The notes: generated from the sequence alone by a model not told the origin. A stretch of 64,000 bases of DNA from Streptomyces sp. NBC_00510 (GCA_036013505.1 CP107851.1:930001-994000); one strand, 5' to 3'; positions 26,261-36,781 are shown, counted from the first letter of the stretch. Translations and numbers: made by a program.

Positions 26261-27763
26261 CTACTCGTCGATCGCCGCGCCGAACTGCGCGTTGGCCGAG
26301 GGAGCGCCCAGGGTCGCGCCGTCGTACGTCCACGTGCCCTGGGCGACCAGGCCGGACGACGACGCGGGGACGACCCAGACGAAGCCGTCGTTCGTGTTCT
26401 CGCCCGGGGCCGCCGCGAGGAGGCCGAAGCGGCCGTCCCTGTCGGCGTCGACCAGCCGGATCTGGCCGCCCCAGCGGTCGGAGGCCTCCGCGGCGCCCGG
26501 GATGCCCGCGGTGTTCTGGTCGAAGCTGCGCGCTCCCGTGGCGGTGAGCCCGCCCGGCGCGCCGCGCAGGGTCCAGACCGCGCCAGCGTCGGCGACGGAG
26601 CCGACGTCCTCACCGGGGGCGCCGATGGCCAGGTCGGGGAGACCGTCGCCGTTGGTGTCGCCGGCGGACAGTTCGGCGCCCCAGCGGTCGCCCGCTTCGG
26701 CGACGCCGGGAACGCCGGCCGAGTCCTGGGTCCATGTCTGCGCCGGGGTGGGGTCGAGGCCGGACAGGTCGCCCCTGCCCAGGTGGACGGTGACGGATCC
26801 GCCGAGCGCCGAGCCGGTGCCCGTGTCGCCGATGGCCAGGTCGTCCTGGCCGTCGTGGTTGAAGTCACCTGCGGCGACCGCGGGTCCGCCCGCGAAGGTG
26901 CCGCCGTCGCCGAGGTCCTCGACGCCGGGTGCGCCGTGCAGGACCTGGGTGACGCCGACCCCGGGCCGGTCGCCCGTGGTCACCCCGGAGATCGCCAGGT
27001 CGGCCCAGGAGTCCTCGTTGTAGTTGCCGTGGCTCAGGCTCCGCAGGGCGAGGCCGGTGTCCCGGGCCGTGCGCTCGAGGGCGCGGACTCCCCGGTCCGC
27101 CTGCCGCAGTCGCGGCGCGGCGGCCCCCGGCTGGGCGGTGAAGAACAGCAGGGAGTCGTTCTCCAGGACGGCGATGCTGTCGCGCAGGTTGGCGTCGGGG
27201 TCCGAGGGGTCCGGGGCGAAGTACCGGGCGGCTTCGACGGCCCGCCCGAAGTTCGCGCCGGCCCGCGGCTGGTCGGGGTCCTGCAGCCAGAAGCTGTCGC
27301 CGCCGTGCAGACCGGTCGGGGAGCCCCAGAAGACGACGGCACCGCCGGCGTCGGAGAGCGTGCCCAGGTCCTCGCCGGGGATGCCGACGATCGCGTCGTC
27401 GTAGCCGTCGTTGTCCAGGTCGCCGGTGGCCACGGCCCGTCCGAAGCCGTCGCCAGCCTCGGCGGCGCCCGCGACGCCCGAGGTGCTCTGGCTGAGGACG
27501 GATCTCTTGGTGGTGCTGAGGCCGCCCGACCCGCTGTACTGCACGGTGACGTACCCGGCGCCCTTGGCCCCGGACACGGTGGCGCCGGGGGCGCCGATCA
27601 GCACGTCGTCGTACCCGTTGCCGTCGAAGTCGCAGTTGCGCTGCTGCCACCCGATCGAGGGGAAGGGCACCGCCGCCTGTGCGGCGGGGGCCGTGAGGAG
27701 CGCGCCGCCGCACAGGGTGAGGAGTGCCGCGGCCGTGAGGGCCGCGCTCTTGATGTGACGCAC
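26261..27763 (-). CDS. Secreted FG-GAP (integrin-like propeller) repeat protein
   Basis: 500 residues from GTG 27763, with GGAGG 7 nt upstream. A Sec signal peptide ends TAPAAQAA (about residue 31). The mature protein is built of FG-GAP blades carrying Ca-binding D-x-D-G-x-x-D loops: DFDGNGYDDVLIGAPG, DLDNDGYDDAIVGIPGED, DFNHDGQDDLAIG, DTNGDGLPDLAIGAPGED and a weaker DADRDGRFGLLAAAPGEN. This predicts a secreted seven-blade calcium-binding beta propeller. Function in such streptomycete proteins is usually unknown; ligand or surface binding is inference. Confidence 0.88.
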   Translation of the reverse strand: MRHIKSAALTAAALLTLCGGALLTAPAAQAAVPFPSIGWQQRNCDFDGNGYDDVLIGAPGATVSGAKGAGYVTVQYSGSGGLSTTKRSVLSQSTSGVAGAAEAGDGFGRAVATGDLDNDGYDDAIVGIPGEDLGTLSDAGGAVVFWGSPTGLHGGDSFWLQDPDQPRAGANFGRAVEAARYFAPDPSDPDANLRDSIAVLENDSLLFFTAQPGAAAPRLRQADRGVRALERTARDTGLALRSLSHGNYNEDSWADLAISGVTTGDRPGVGVTQVLHGAPGVEDLGDGGTFAGGPAVAAGDFNHDGQDDLAIGDTGTGSALGGSVTVHLGRGDLSGLDPTPAQTWTQDSAGVPGVAEAGDRWGAELSAGDTNGDGLPDLAIGAPGEDVGSVADAGAVWTLRGAPGGLTATGARSFDQNTAGIPGAAEASDRWGGQIRLVDADRDGRFGLLAAAPGENTNDGFVWVVPASSSGLVAQGTWTYDGATLGAPSANAQFGAAIDE

Positions 27764-28039
27764 AGAAGAACCTCCATGGTCTCCCGGGTTGCCCTCGGCG
27801 TCCCCCGCACCTGTGTCGAATCGCCCGCGGTCGGGTGGTGTCCGGCCGGCAACGCCCGCTGTTCCGTCACCCGGAAGACACTTGACGTTCGCCGAGGGTT
27901 GTGGCGACCGGGCGGGCCGCCTTCCGGCGCAGGCGGTCGCGATGCGCCGCCGACGGTCGTCGTGGGCCGCCGCTGCCTGCGTCTTTGACCGCGATTTGCC
28001 GCCGGGGGCACTGGTGCGGGGCCGCCCCGGGGATTCAGG

Positions 28040-30085
28040 ATGATCCTCATGCCCGAATCCACTGCATTCCACGACCTGGCGGCGTTCCTCGCGCTGCCCC
28101 GCGTCTCCTCGCTCGCGCTGTCACCGGACGGGACCCGTCTGGTGACGTCGGTGCAGGAACTGTCCGCCGACCGTACCCGGTTCATCGGTGCCCTGTGGGA
28201 GGTGGACCCGGCCGGGGAGCGTCCGGCGCGGCGGCTCACCCGCTCGGGGCGCGGCGAGTCCGCCCCGGGGTTCCTGCCCGACGGCACCCTGCTCTTCCTG
28301 TCCTCGCGTCCGGTCGCCGACCCCGGCGACGGCGAGGACGACCGGCAGGAGGCGGCGCTGTGGAGCCTGCCGGCGGGCGGCGGCGAGGCGGCGCAACTGC
28401 TGGCCAGGCCCGGCGGGATCGGCGAGTACGCGACGGCCACCGGCGCCTCCCGGGTCGCCCTGGGGGCCTCCTTGCTGCCCGGCGCGGCCGACGCGGAGCA
28501 CGACGAGCGACTGCGCGAGGCCCGGCGGAAGGCCAAGGTCTCGGCGATCCTGCACGAGTCGGTGCCGGTGCGGTACTGGGACCACGACCTGGGTCCCGGC
28601 ATCCCGCACCTGTTCACCGTCGCGGACGCCGGCGCGGAGCAGCCCGCCCTCGTGGACTGCGGCGCGCGCCGGGCCGCCTTCGCCGAGGGTGTGGCGCTCT
28701 CCCCCGACGGCTCGCTGGTCGCGTACGCGACGGCCGTGGGCACCCTCCCCGACGAGGTCCGCTCCGTGGTCGTCGTCGCGGACGCCGAGACGGGCAAGCC
28801 GCTGCGGATGCTGGAGTCCCCCGACGCGGAGTTCGGCGCCCCGGCGTTCACCCCGGACGGCCGGGACCTGGTGTGCGCCCGACGGCGGCGTGTCACCTGG
28901 GAGGCCCCCGGTGACGTCACGCTGTGGCTGACGAGCGCCACGGACGACCAGGACCCCGGACGCGACCTGCTGCCTGATTTCGGCCAGTGGCCGGGTTCCC
29001 CGGTCGTCTCCCCGGTTCCCGGTCAGGACGGCGCCCCGGTGGTGTACTTCGCCGCCGACGAGGGCGGTCACGGCCCGGTCTTCCGGCTCTCCACCGGCAG
29101 CGGTGAACTGGTCGCGCTCACCGCGTCCGGTACGTACTCGGACGTGGTGGTCAGCCCCGACGGCGGCACCGTGTACGCGCTGCGCTCCGCGGTGGACAGC
29201 CCTCCGCTCCCGGTGCGGCTCGACGCCGCGACGGCCGGACAGCAGCCCGTGACGCTCCCCTGCCCCGGGCAGGACACCGTCCTGCCCGGCAGCCTCACCG
29301 AGGTGCACACCACCGCCGAGGACGGGACGGCCCTGCGGGCCTGGCTGGTGCTGCCGGACGGCGCGAGCGCCGACACCCCGGCGCCCCTGCTGCTGTGGGT
29401 GCACGGCGGCCCGCAGACCAGCTGGAACGCCTGGCACTGGCGCTGGAGCCCGTGGGTCGCGGCGGCCGCGGGCTACGCGGTGCTGCTGCCGGACCCGGCC
29501 CTGTCCACCGGCTACGGCCAGCAGATGCACGAGCGCGGCTGGGCGCACTGGGGCGGCGCCCCGTACGACGACGTGATGGCGCTGACCGACGCCGCGCTGC
29601 TGCGGGACGACCTGGACGGCGGGCGCACCGCGATGATGGGCGGCTCGTACGGAGGCTACATGGCGAACTGGATCGCCACGCGCACCGACCGCTTCAAGGC
29701 GATCGTCACCCACGCGAGCCTGTGGAACATGTACAGCTTCGCGCAGGTCACCGACTTCCCGGCGTACTGGATGCGGCGCCAGGGCGACCCGCTGGTCAGC
29801 ACCGAGCGGTACGAGCGCGAGTCCCCGCACCTGCGGGCCGCGCAGATCACCACGCCGATGCTGGTGATCCACGGCGACAAGGACTACCGGGTGCCGATCG
29901 GCGAGGGCCTGGCGCTCTGGAACGACCTGGTGCGGTTCGAGGTCCCGGCGAAGTTCCTGTACTTCCCCGACGAGGGCCACTGGATCCTCAAGCCCAACAA
30001 CGTCCGCCTGTGGTACGCGACGGTGCTCGGCTTCCTGGCCCACCATGTGCTGGGCGAGGAGTGGCAGCGCCCCGACCTGGTCTGA
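28040..30085 (+). CDS. S9 family (prolyl-oligopeptidase-like) serine peptidase
   Basis: 681 residues, cytoplasmic (no signal). The N-terminal two thirds is a beta-propeller gate (SLALSPDGTRLV, GVALSPDGSLVAYAT, VVVSPDGGTVYALRS blades). The C-terminal alpha/beta-hydrolase domain starts near PAPLLLWVHGGPQTSWNAW. Nucleophile Ser is in GGSYGGYM (residue 537), the acidic residue in IHGDKDYRVPIGEG, and the His in FPDEGHWILKPNN. The acylaminoacyl-peptidase/dipeptidyl-peptidase type is expected to cleave short peptides. ATG 28049 is an equally plausible start. Confidence 0.92.
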   Translation: MILMPESTAFHDLAAFLALPRVSSLALSPDGTRLVTSVQELSADRTRFIGALWEVDPAGERPARRLTRSGRGESAPGFLPDGTLLFLSSRPVADPGDGEDDRQEAALWSLPAGGGEAAQLLARPGGIGEYATATGASRVALGASLLPGAADAEHDERLREARRKAKVSAILHESVPVRYWDHDLGPGIPHLFTVADAGAEQPALVDCGARRAAFAEGVALSPDGSLVAYATAVGTLPDEVRSVVVVADAETGKPLRMLESPDAEFGAPAFTPDGRDLVCARRRRVTWEAPGDVTLWLTSATDDQDPGRDLLPDFGQWPGSPVVSPVPGQDGAPVVYFAADEGGHGPVFRLSTGSGELVALTASGTYSDVVVSPDGGTVYALRSAVDSPPLPVRLDAATAGQQPVTLPCPGQDTVLPGSLTEVHTTAEDGTALRAWLVLPDGASADTPAPLLLWVHGGPQTSWNAWHWRWSPWVAAAAGYAVLLPDPALSTGYGQQMHERGWAHWGGAPYDDVMALTDAALLRDDLDGGRTAMMGGSYGGYMANWIATRTDRFKAIVTHASLWNMYSFAQVTDFPAYWMRRQGDPLVSTERYERESPHLRAAQITTPMLVIHGDKDYRVPIGEGLALWNDLVRFEVPAKFLYFPDEGHWILKPNNVRLWYATVLGFLAHHVLGEEWQRPDLV

Positions 30086-30096
30086 CGGCCCGCCGT

Positions 30097-30128
30097 CGCC
30101 GGGGCCCGGTCCGCACCGGGCCCCGGCG
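30097..30128. terminator. 14-bp hairpin after S9 peptidase
   Basis: Exact arms 30097-30110 and 30115-30128 around CCGC, 11 nt after the peptidase stop. The rest of the 306-bp gap to the mannosidase gene (30129-30391) holds only the operator and promoter region described next. Confidence 0.78.
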
Positions 30129-30353
30129 GCCTCCCCTCTCCCGGAGCCGGTGGGGACCGCCGACTCGGCCGCCCTGCCCGCACGCGTCCGGCCCCTGACG
30201 TGACGGCATCTCCGCCGCAGGTTTGACGCCGCTTCACACCCGCCGCGCCGGGCCGCGGCGGGTGTCCGCGACCCCCGCCGGTCCGAAAGTCACACCAACA
30301 CCCTTGACACCACCGGTGCCTTGACCCCCTACTAGCCCTTGCACAGCGAACTT

Positions 30354-30365
30354 GACAACGTTGTC
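30354..30365. promoter_or_regulatory. LacI-family-type operator upstream of GH92 gene
   Basis: Perfect 12-bp palindrome GACAACGTTGTC with central CG, 26 bp before the ATG of the mannosidase. This is the form of LacI-family operators found before many Streptomyces sugar-use genes. The cognate regulator is not in the window. TTGACA at 30304 could be a -35 element; no clear -10 partner. Confidence 0.6.
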
Positions 30366-30391
30366 TAGGCGCAGAAAGGGTGCTCGCGCAT

Positions 30392-33300
30392 ATGCAGCAG
30401 AGAGCTGCCCGGCACAGATGGAGTTCCTCGGCGGTCGTGTTGGTGACCGCCCTCGCTCTGGCCGCGGCCACGCAGCAAGCGGCGGTCGCCGTGCCCGAAC
30501 CGGGGCCGCACGTCGACACCTTCGCGTCGTCGTTCGAGTCGGGCGATCCGGCGCCCGACTGGCGCAACACGGTGGACACCGCGGCGGACGGGTCCAAGCG
30601 GGCCTCGGGTGTGGACGGTGGCTACAGCACCGGCATCCCCGGCAACCTCAACGACCACGTCACCGACATCCGCGCCAACGGCGAGTACACGGACTCGGGC
30701 GAGGTGAAGGAGAACCTCGTCGACGCCGAGCCGGGGACCAAGTGGCTGGTCTTCCAGCCCACCGGCTGGGTGGAGTTCGACCTCGACGGCCCCGCGAAGG
30801 TCGTCACCTACGCCTTGACCTCCGCCAACGACGCCGCGGAACGCGACCCGCGCGACTGGACCCTGCAGGGCTCCACCGACGGCAAGGACTGGAAGACCCT
30901 GGACACCCGCTCCGGCGAGTCCTTCCCCGAGCGGTTCCAGACGAAGTCGTACGACCTCGTGGAGCCCGCCGAGTACCAGCACTTCCGGATCGACATATCC
31001 AGGAACAACGGCGCGTCGGGCATCACGCAGCTCGCCGACCTGCAGCTGTCCACGGGCACCACCGGTGACCCGGTGCCGCAGGACATGCTCTCGCTCGTCG
31101 ACCGCGGCCCGAGCGGCTCGCCGACGGCGAAGTCGGGCGCCGGCTTCACCGGTACGCGGGCGCTGCGCTACGCGGGCCGGCACACCGGCGACGGCAGGGC
31201 GTACTCGTACAACAAGGTCTTCGACGTCGACGTCCCCGTCCGCCGGGACACCGCGCTGTCGTACCGGATCTACCCGTCGATGGCGGACGGCGACCGCGAC
31301 TACGACGCCACCAACGTCTCGGTGGACCTGATCTTCACCGACGGCACCCACCTCAGCCGTCTGGGCGCCACCGACGAGCACGGCTTCGCGCTCACCCCGC
31401 AGGGGCAGGGCGCGGCCAAGGTGCTCTACGTCAACCAGTGGAACGACGTCGTCTCGCGGATCGGGTCGGTCGCCGCGGGCAAGACCGTCGACCGCATCCT
31501 GGTGGCGTACGACTCCCCCAAGGGCCCGGCGAAGTTCCGCGGCTGGCTGGACGACGTGACGCTGAAGCCGCTCGCGCAGGAGAAGCGGAAGGCGCACCTG
31601 TCGGACTACGCGCTGACGACCCGCGGGACCAACTCCAGCGGCAGCTTCTCGCGCGGCAACAACTTCCCGGCGACGGCCGTGCCGCACGGCTTCAACTTCT
31701 GGACGCCGGTGACCAACGCGGGCACCCTCAACTGGCTGTACGACTACGCCAAGGCGAACAACTCCGACAACCTGCCCACGATCCAGGCGTTCAGCGCCAG
31801 CCACGAGCCCAGCCCCTGGATGGGCGACCGGCAGACCTTCCAGGTGATGCCGTCGGCCGCCTCCGGCACCCCGGACACGGCGCGCGGCGCACGGGCCCTG
31901 GCCTTCCGGCACGAGAACGAGATGGCGCGCCCCTACTACTACGGCGTGACGTTCGAGAACGGCCTGAAGACGGAGATGGCCCCGACCGACCACGCGGCCG
32001 TGCTCCGGTTCACCTACCCCGGTGACGACGCGAGCGTGCTCTTCGACAACGTCACCGAGCAGGCGGGCCTGACGCTCGACAAGGAGACCGGCACCTTCAC
32101 CGGCTACTCCGACGTGAAGTCCGGGCTGTCCACCGGCGCCACCCGGCTGTTCCTGTACGGCGAGTTCGACGCGCCCGTCAGCGAGGGCACGTCGAGCGGC
32201 GTCAAGGGCTACCTGCGCTTCGACGCCGGCGAGGACCGCACCGTGTCGCTGCGGCTGGCCACTTCGCTGATCAGCATCGACCAGGCGAAGGACAACCTGC
32301 GCCAGGAAATCCCGGGCGGCACCTCCTTCGAGACGGTGAAGAAGCGCGCGCAGAAGCAGTGGGACAAGCTGCTGGGCCGCGTCGAGGTCGAGGGTGCCAC
32401 CCCGGACCAGCTGACGACGCTCTACTCCAGCCTGTACCGGCTGTACCTGTACCCCAACTCCGGCTTCGAGAAGGTGGGTTCCAAGTACCAGTACGCGTCC
32501 CCCTTCTCCGCGATGCCCGGTCCCGACACCCCGACCCACACCGGCGCGAAGATCGTGGACGGCAAGGTCTACGTCAACAACGGCTTCTGGGACACCTACC
32601 GGACGACGTGGCCGGCGTACTCCTTCCTGACGCCCGGTCAGGCCGGTGAGATGGTCGACGGGTTCGTGCAGCAGTACAAGGACGGCGGCTGGACCTCGCG
32701 CTGGTCGTCCCCCGGCTACGCGGACCTGATGACGGGCACGTCCTCGGACGTGGCCTTCGCCGACGCCTACGTCAAGGGCGTGAACTTCGACGCCGAGGCG
32801 GCGTACGACGCGGCCGTGAAGAACGCGACGGTCGTCCCGCCGCAGTCGGGCGTGGGCCGCAAGGGGATGACGACCTCCCCCTTCCTCGGCTACACGAGCA
32901 CCGACACCCACGAGGGCCTGTCGTGGGCGCTGGAGGGCTACCTCAACGACTACGGCATCGCCGAGATGGGCAAGGCCCTTTACGAGAAGACCGGCAAGAA
33001 GCGCTACAAGGAGGAGTCCGCGTACTTCCTCAACCGCGCCCAGGACTACGTCAACCTCTTCGACCCGCAGGCGGGCTTCTTCCAGGGGCGTGACGCCAAG
33101 GGCGACTGGCGGGTGGACTCCGCGAAGTACGACCCGCGGGTGTGGGGTTACGACTACACCGAGACGAACGGCTGGGGCTACGCCTTCACCGCCCCGCAGG
33201 ACAGCCGGGGCCTGGCCAACCTGTACGGCGGCCGCGACGGTCTCGCGGAGAAGCTCGACGAGTACTTCTCCACCCCGGAGACCGCCTCGCCCGAGTTCGT

Positions 33301-34198
33301 CGGCTCCTACGGCGGCGTCATCCACGAGATGACGGAGGCCCGGGACGTGCGGATGGGCATGTACGGGCACTCCAACCAGGTGGCCCACCACGTCACGTAC
33401 ATGTACGACGCGGCCGGCCGGCCCTGGGAGACGCAGAAGAACGTCCGCGAGGTGCTCTCCCGCCTCTACACCGGCAGCGCCATCGGGCAGGGCTACCACG
33501 GCGACGAGGACAACGGCGAGCAGTCGGCCTGGTTCCTCTTCTCCGCGCTCGGCTTCTACCCCCTGGTGATGGGCAGCGGCGAGTACGCCGTCGGCTCCCC
33601 GCTGTTCACCAAGGCGACCGTCCACCTGGAGAACGGCAAGGACCTGGTCGTCAAGGCGCCCAAGAACAGCACGCGCAACGTGTACGTGCAGGGGCTCAAG
33701 GTCAACGGCCGCTCCTGGACGTCGACCTCGCTGCCGCACTCGCTCCTCGCCAAGGGCGGTGTGCTGGAGTTCGCCATGGGCCCGAAGCCCTCGTCGTGGG
33801 GCACCGGCAAGAACGCCGCGCCGGTGTCGATCACCCAGGACGACAAGGTGCCCGCGCCCCGCGCGGACGCCCTCAAGGGCGACGGCGCCCTGTTCGACAA
33901 CACCTCGGCGACGGACGCGGCGGTCACCACCGTCGACCTTCCGGTGGACGGACGCACCAAGGCCGTCCAGTACACGCTGACCTCGTCGTCGGACCGTACC
34001 AAGGCCCCCACCGGCTGGACCCTCCAGGGCTCCTCGGACGGCACGCACTGGAAGACCCTCGACAAGCGCTCCGGTGAGCCCTTCACCTGGGACCGCCAGA
34101 CGCGGGCCTTCTCGGTCGCCTCTCCGGGCGGTTACACCCAGTACCGCCTGGTCCTGGACACCGAGTCGACCCTGGCGGAGGTGGAACTGCTCGCCTGA
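30392..34198 (+). CDS. Secreted GH92 alpha-mannosidase with discoidin-like modules at both ends
   Basis: 1,268 residues from ATG 30392 with AAAGGG upstream; an in-frame GTG at 30380 has no usable ribosome site. A signal peptide (SSSAVVLVTALALAAATQQAAVAV) directs export. An N-terminal F5/8-type-C module (about 80-215) is followed by a lectin-like region, then the calcium-dependent GH92 barrel (about 400-1120). Family motifs include TSRWSSPGYADLMTG, MYGHSNQVAHHVTYMYD and GYHGDEDNGEQSAW with the catalytic acidic residues. A second discoidin-like module closes the protein, repeating the WTLQGSxDGxxWKTLDxRSGE pattern of the first. It should trim alpha-1,2-mannose from glycans. Confidence 0.93.
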   Translation: MQQRAARHRWSSSAVVLVTALALAAATQQAAVAVPEPGPHVDTFASSFESGDPAPDWRNTVDTAADGSKRASGVDGGYSTGIPGNLNDHVTDIRANGEYTDSGEVKENLVDAEPGTKWLVFQPTGWVEFDLDGPAKVVTYALTSANDAAERDPRDWTLQGSTDGKDWKTLDTRSGESFPERFQTKSYDLVEPAEYQHFRIDISRNNGASGITQLADLQLSTGTTGDPVPQDMLSLVDRGPSGSPTAKSGAGFTGTRALRYAGRHTGDGRAYSYNKVFDVDVPVRRDTALSYRIYPSMADGDRDYDATNVSVDLIFTDGTHLSRLGATDEHGFALTPQGQGAAKVLYVNQWNDVVSRIGSVAAGKTVDRILVAYDSPKGPAKFRGWLDDVTLKPLAQEKRKAHLSDYALTTRGTNSSGSFSRGNNFPATAVPHGFNFWTPVTNAGTLNWLYDYAKANNSDNLPTIQAFSASHEPSPWMGDRQTFQVMPSAASGTPDTARGARALAFRHENEMARPYYYGVTFENGLKTEMAPTDHAAVLRFTYPGDDASVLFDNVTEQAGLTLDKETGTFTGYSDVKSGLSTGATRLFLYGEFDAPVSEGTSSGVKGYLRFDAGEDRTVSLRLATSLISIDQAKDNLRQEIPGGTSFETVKKRAQKQWDKLLGRVEVEGATPDQLTTLYSSLYRLYLYPNSGFEKVGSKYQYASPFSAMPGPDTPTHTGAKIVDGKVYVNNGFWDTYRTTWPAYSFLTPGQAGEMVDGFVQQYKDGGWTSRWSSPGYADLMTGTSSDVAFADAYVKGVNFDAEAAYDAAVKNATVVPPQSGVGRKGMTTSPFLGYTSTDTHEGLSWALEGYLNDYGIAEMGKALYEKTGKKRYKEESAYFLNRAQDYVNLFDPQAGFFQGRDAKGDWRVDSAKYDPRVWGYDYTETNGWGYAFTAPQDSRGLANLYGGRDGLAEKLDEYFSTPETASPEFVGSYGGVIHEMTEARDVRMGMYGHSNQVAHHVTYMYDAAGRPWETQKNVREVLSRLYTGSAIGQGYHGDEDNGEQSAWFLFSALGFYPLVMGSGEYAVGSPLFTKATVHLENGKDLVVKAPKNSTRNVYVQGLKVNGRSWTSTSLPHSLLAKGGVLEFAMGPKPSSWGTGKNAAPVSITQDDKVPAPRADALKGDGALFDNTSATDAAVTTVDLPVDGRTKAVQYTLTSSSDRTKAPTGWTLQGSSDGTHWKTLDKRSGEPFTWDRQTRAFSVASPGGYTQYRLVLDTESTLAEVELLA

Positions 34199-34215
34199 TC
34201 CGCTCACGGCGACGG

Positions 34216-34247
34216 GGGCGGGCGCGGAGTGGACTCCGCGCCCGCCC
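34216..34247. terminator. 14-bp hairpin between convergent genes
   Basis: Exact arms 34216-34229 and 34234-34247 around TGGA, between the mannosidase and the leftward metallophosphoesterase; likely bidirectional. Confidence 0.8.
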
Positions 34248-34255
34248 TCGTGGTG

Positions 34256-36478
34256 TCAGGGGGCCAGCAGGTTCAGCCAGGTCCCGGTCCGGACGGTGCC
34301 GTCCGCGGGCAGGCCGCGGGAGGACTGGAAGGAACGCACCGCGGTGTCCGTCGCCGGGCCGAAAGCGCCGTCGACGGTCAGTCCCGCCCCGCGGGTGTTC
34401 AGCAGGTACTGCACGGCGGAGACCGCGGGTCCTACGTCGCCCTGCTTGAGCGTCGCGACGACGAGCGGCTGCCAGGTCGCGGGGCCGACGACGCCGTTCG
34501 AGGGCAGACCGCGCGAGGTCTGGAAGGAACGGACACCGGCGGCGGTCGTGATGCCGAAGACGCCGTCCACGGCGAGTCCCACCCCGCGGGCGTTCAGCAG
34601 GTACTGCAGCGCCCTGACCCGGGTGCCGCTCTGGCCCTGCTGCAGCAGGGGCCAGTCGGGCGCGGGCGTGCCGGCGCCTGAGGGCAGCGCGAAGGGCAGC
34701 GGGAGCAGCAGCTGGGTGTTGCGGGCCGTCGGCGCACCCCGCCGCAGGTCGATGCCGCGGGCGACGGACTGGATGTCGTTGGCGGCCAGTTCGCGCGCCA
34801 GTGAGGCGAGCGCGGCGGGGGTGCCGGTGTCCCCGCCGTACGACAGCGGGGCGTCCGCGTCGACCATGGTGGTGAAGATCGACAGGTGACCGCCGCCCTC
34901 GGCGATCTCGACGATCCGGGACTGCACGGGCCAGTCGATGTGCGAGGCGGTGTTCACCTCCCAGAATCCGGCGCTGAGCGCGGAGGTCCAGGCGGGCTTG
35001 TGCGCGGTGATGTTGTTGGTGTGCGTATGGCCGTCCACCATCAGGACGACGTTCGGGAAGCGCAGCAGCTTGTCGCGCAGGTCGGCGCCGCTGTAGGGCG
35101 CGTCGTCGTCCGTGTTGTCCATCGAGTCGAGCGTGTGGTGGCAGCAGACGACGATCAGCTTGTCCTTGACCCCGGGCTGGGTGACGACGGTGCCGGGACC
35201 CGTGCCGTTGGCGCGGTCCGTCTCGTAGCGGGAGCTGTTCGCCTTCAGCTGCGCGTCCAGCCACTCCCACTGCGCCTGGTCGAGGGCGCCGTCCGCGCCG
35301 CCGCCCGGGTTGGTGGTGTCGAGCACGAGGACCTGGACGAGGTCGGAGGGGCCGGAGGGTATGGCGTAGTACGCCCGGTCGCTGCCGGAGGTGAAGCCGT
35401 GTCCGGCGGGGGTGCCGGTGGTGCGGAAGTGCTCGGCGACGAACTCGCGCCGCTCCAGCAGACGTCGTGCCGGGTCGGCGGTGACCTTCTCGGTGTCGAG
35501 GGTGAAGTCGCCGGTGATGATGTCCGTCAGCAGCTCGAGGTAGTAGGCGGGCCCGTTGTCGAAGACGTCGGGGACGCCCTCGATCTGGGTGATCTTCGTC
35601 GAGCCGGTGGCGATGCTCTTGAGCGGGTCGAACGGCAGGACGCCCGGCGCCACGTTGCCCTGCACGAGGCCGTCGTGGTTGCCGTAGGCGGCGTACCAGG
35701 GCATGCGCAGGCCGCCCGCGGTGAAGGGCCTGCGGGCGGCGGCGAGCAGACCGGTCACCAGGGGGAAGCCGGCCACCTCGTTGTTGTCGGCGGGGCTCTG
35801 CCGGGCCTGCGGGTGCCAGTAGTGGACATCGGTGCCGAACCGCCCGCTGCTCACGCTCTCGTCGAGGGCGAGGTTGCCGGAGTCGGGGGTGACGGTGTTG
35901 CCGTCCAGCAGGTCGATGTACCAACGGGTCTCGTTGTACTGGCAGTTGTCGACCGCGTCGCCGGTGACGACGGTGAAGGCCAGCGGTGCGCCGGTCCGCG
36001 GCCCGCGTCCGACCTGCCGGACGGCGCGGCACATCGCGTCGGTCGTCTGGGTCGACAGGAACTCGTGCGCGCGGTACGCGGACTCGGTGGGATACGAGTT
36101 GTAGTGCGGCGGGCCGTAGTCGGCGAGCCGGTCCAGGCACTCGACGCGCAGCGGTGACTGGTCGTCGACGATGTGCAGGTCGGACATCTGGGCGAAGGCG
36201 ATCAGCGACCGGGTCACCGTGGGTGCGGTGACGTTGGCCAGGTCCTTGCGGACGAGGTGGGGTTCGCCGGGCCCCGCGACGATCCCGCGGTAGCCGGACC
36301 CGAGGTCCGGGCCGCGCAGGAGCGTACGGTCCAGGGTCGACAGGCCCGGTGCGGAACCGTCGTCGGCGGTGGTCCGGGGGGCGGCGGCCGCGAGGCCGGC
36401 GAGGCCGCCCGGGGCGACGGTGGCGGTCACCACGCTCGCGGCGGTCGCCATCAGCATTCTTCGGCGCGTCAGAGACAT
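34256..36478 (-). CDS. Secreted metallophosphoesterase with two peptidoglycan-binding repeats
   Basis: 740 residues from ATG 36478 ([16 protein letters not shown]), a twin-arginine-like signal. The calcineurin-type phosphoesterase motifs are all present: MSDLHI (DxH), VVTGDAVDN (GD), YGNHDGL (GNHD), CCHHTLDS and VDGHTHTN (GHTH). At the C-terminus two PG_binding_1 repeats follow each other: [19 protein letters not shown]... and [19 protein letters not shown]..., each with the VDGxFGxxT core. The architecture predicts a cell-wall-held phosphoesterase acting outside the membrane. Ribosome-site candidate AGGA lies 7 nt upstream. Confidence 0.9.
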   Translation of the reverse strand: MSLTRRRMLMATAASVVTATVAPGGLAGLAAAAPRTTADDGSAPGLSTLDRTLLRGPDLGSGYRGIVAGPGEPHLVRKDLANVTAPTVTRSLIAFAQMSDLHIVDDQSPLRVECLDRLADYGPPHYNSYPTESAYRAHEFLSTQTTDAMCRAVRQVGRGPRTGAPLAFTVVTGDAVDNCQYNETRWYIDLLDGNTVTPDSGNLALDESVSSGRFGTDVHYWHPQARQSPADNNEVAGFPLVTGLLAAARRPFTAGGLRMPWYAAYGNHDGLVQGNVAPGVLPFDPLKSIATGSTKITQIEGVPDVFDNGPAYYLELLTDIITGDFTLDTEKVTADPARRLLERREFVAEHFRTTGTPAGHGFTSGSDRAYYAIPSGPSDLVQVLVLDTTNPGGGADGALDQAQWEWLDAQLKANSSRYETDRANGTGPGTVVTQPGVKDKLIVVCCHHTLDSMDNTDDDAPYSGADLRDKLLRFPNVVLMVDGHTHTNNITAHKPAWTSALSAGFWEVNTASHIDWPVQSRIVEIAEGGGHLSIFTTMVDADAPLSYGGDTGTPAALASLARELAANDIQSVARGIDLRRGAPTARNTQLLLPLPFALPSGAGTPAPDWPLLQQGQSGTRVRALQYLLNARGVGLAVDGVFGITTAAGVRSFQTSRGLPSNGVVGPATWQPLVVATLKQGDVGPAVSAVQYLLNTRGAGLTVDGAFGPATDTAVRSFQSSRGLPADGTVRTGTWLNLLAP

Positions 36479-36678
36479 TCCGCATCCTGTTCGGTCGTCA
36501 GCCGCCGTACGCGGGCAGCACGGCATGGCGGTGGGGGACGAGGGAGGCGCGCGAACCACCCGGTCGTGGAGCGGAGGACCGGGCCCGCCAAGAGTGGCAA
36601 AGGGAGGGCCCGATCGCAAGGAGTGGTACAGCCACTCATCCACTTTGTGACCGACTCACTTCTCGGTGACGGCATGAC

Positions 36679-36760
36679 GCGACCCCGCACGGACCTTCGG
36701 GCACGGCCGTACGGGGTCGCCGGGGAGGCGGAAGGGGCCGGACCGGACCGGGCCGGCCCC
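36679..36760. terminator. Two GC hairpins downstream of SGNH esterase
   Basis: GCGACCCCG (36679-36687) pairs with CGGGGTCGC (36712-36720), and GGGGCCGG (36734-36741) with CCGGCCCC (36753-36760). Both lie in the 303-bp gap 36479-36781, downstream of the leftward esterase. The part nearest 36479 should hold the phosphoesterase promoter, but I see no clear promoter motif. Confidence 0.5.
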
Positions 36761-36781
36761 CGGGTGCGGGAAGGTGGGTGG

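Noticed and set aside
30365..34207. A 1,280-codon leftward frame across the mannosidase
   Set aside because: Antisense shadow of the GH92 gene; no family motif and no ribosome site.
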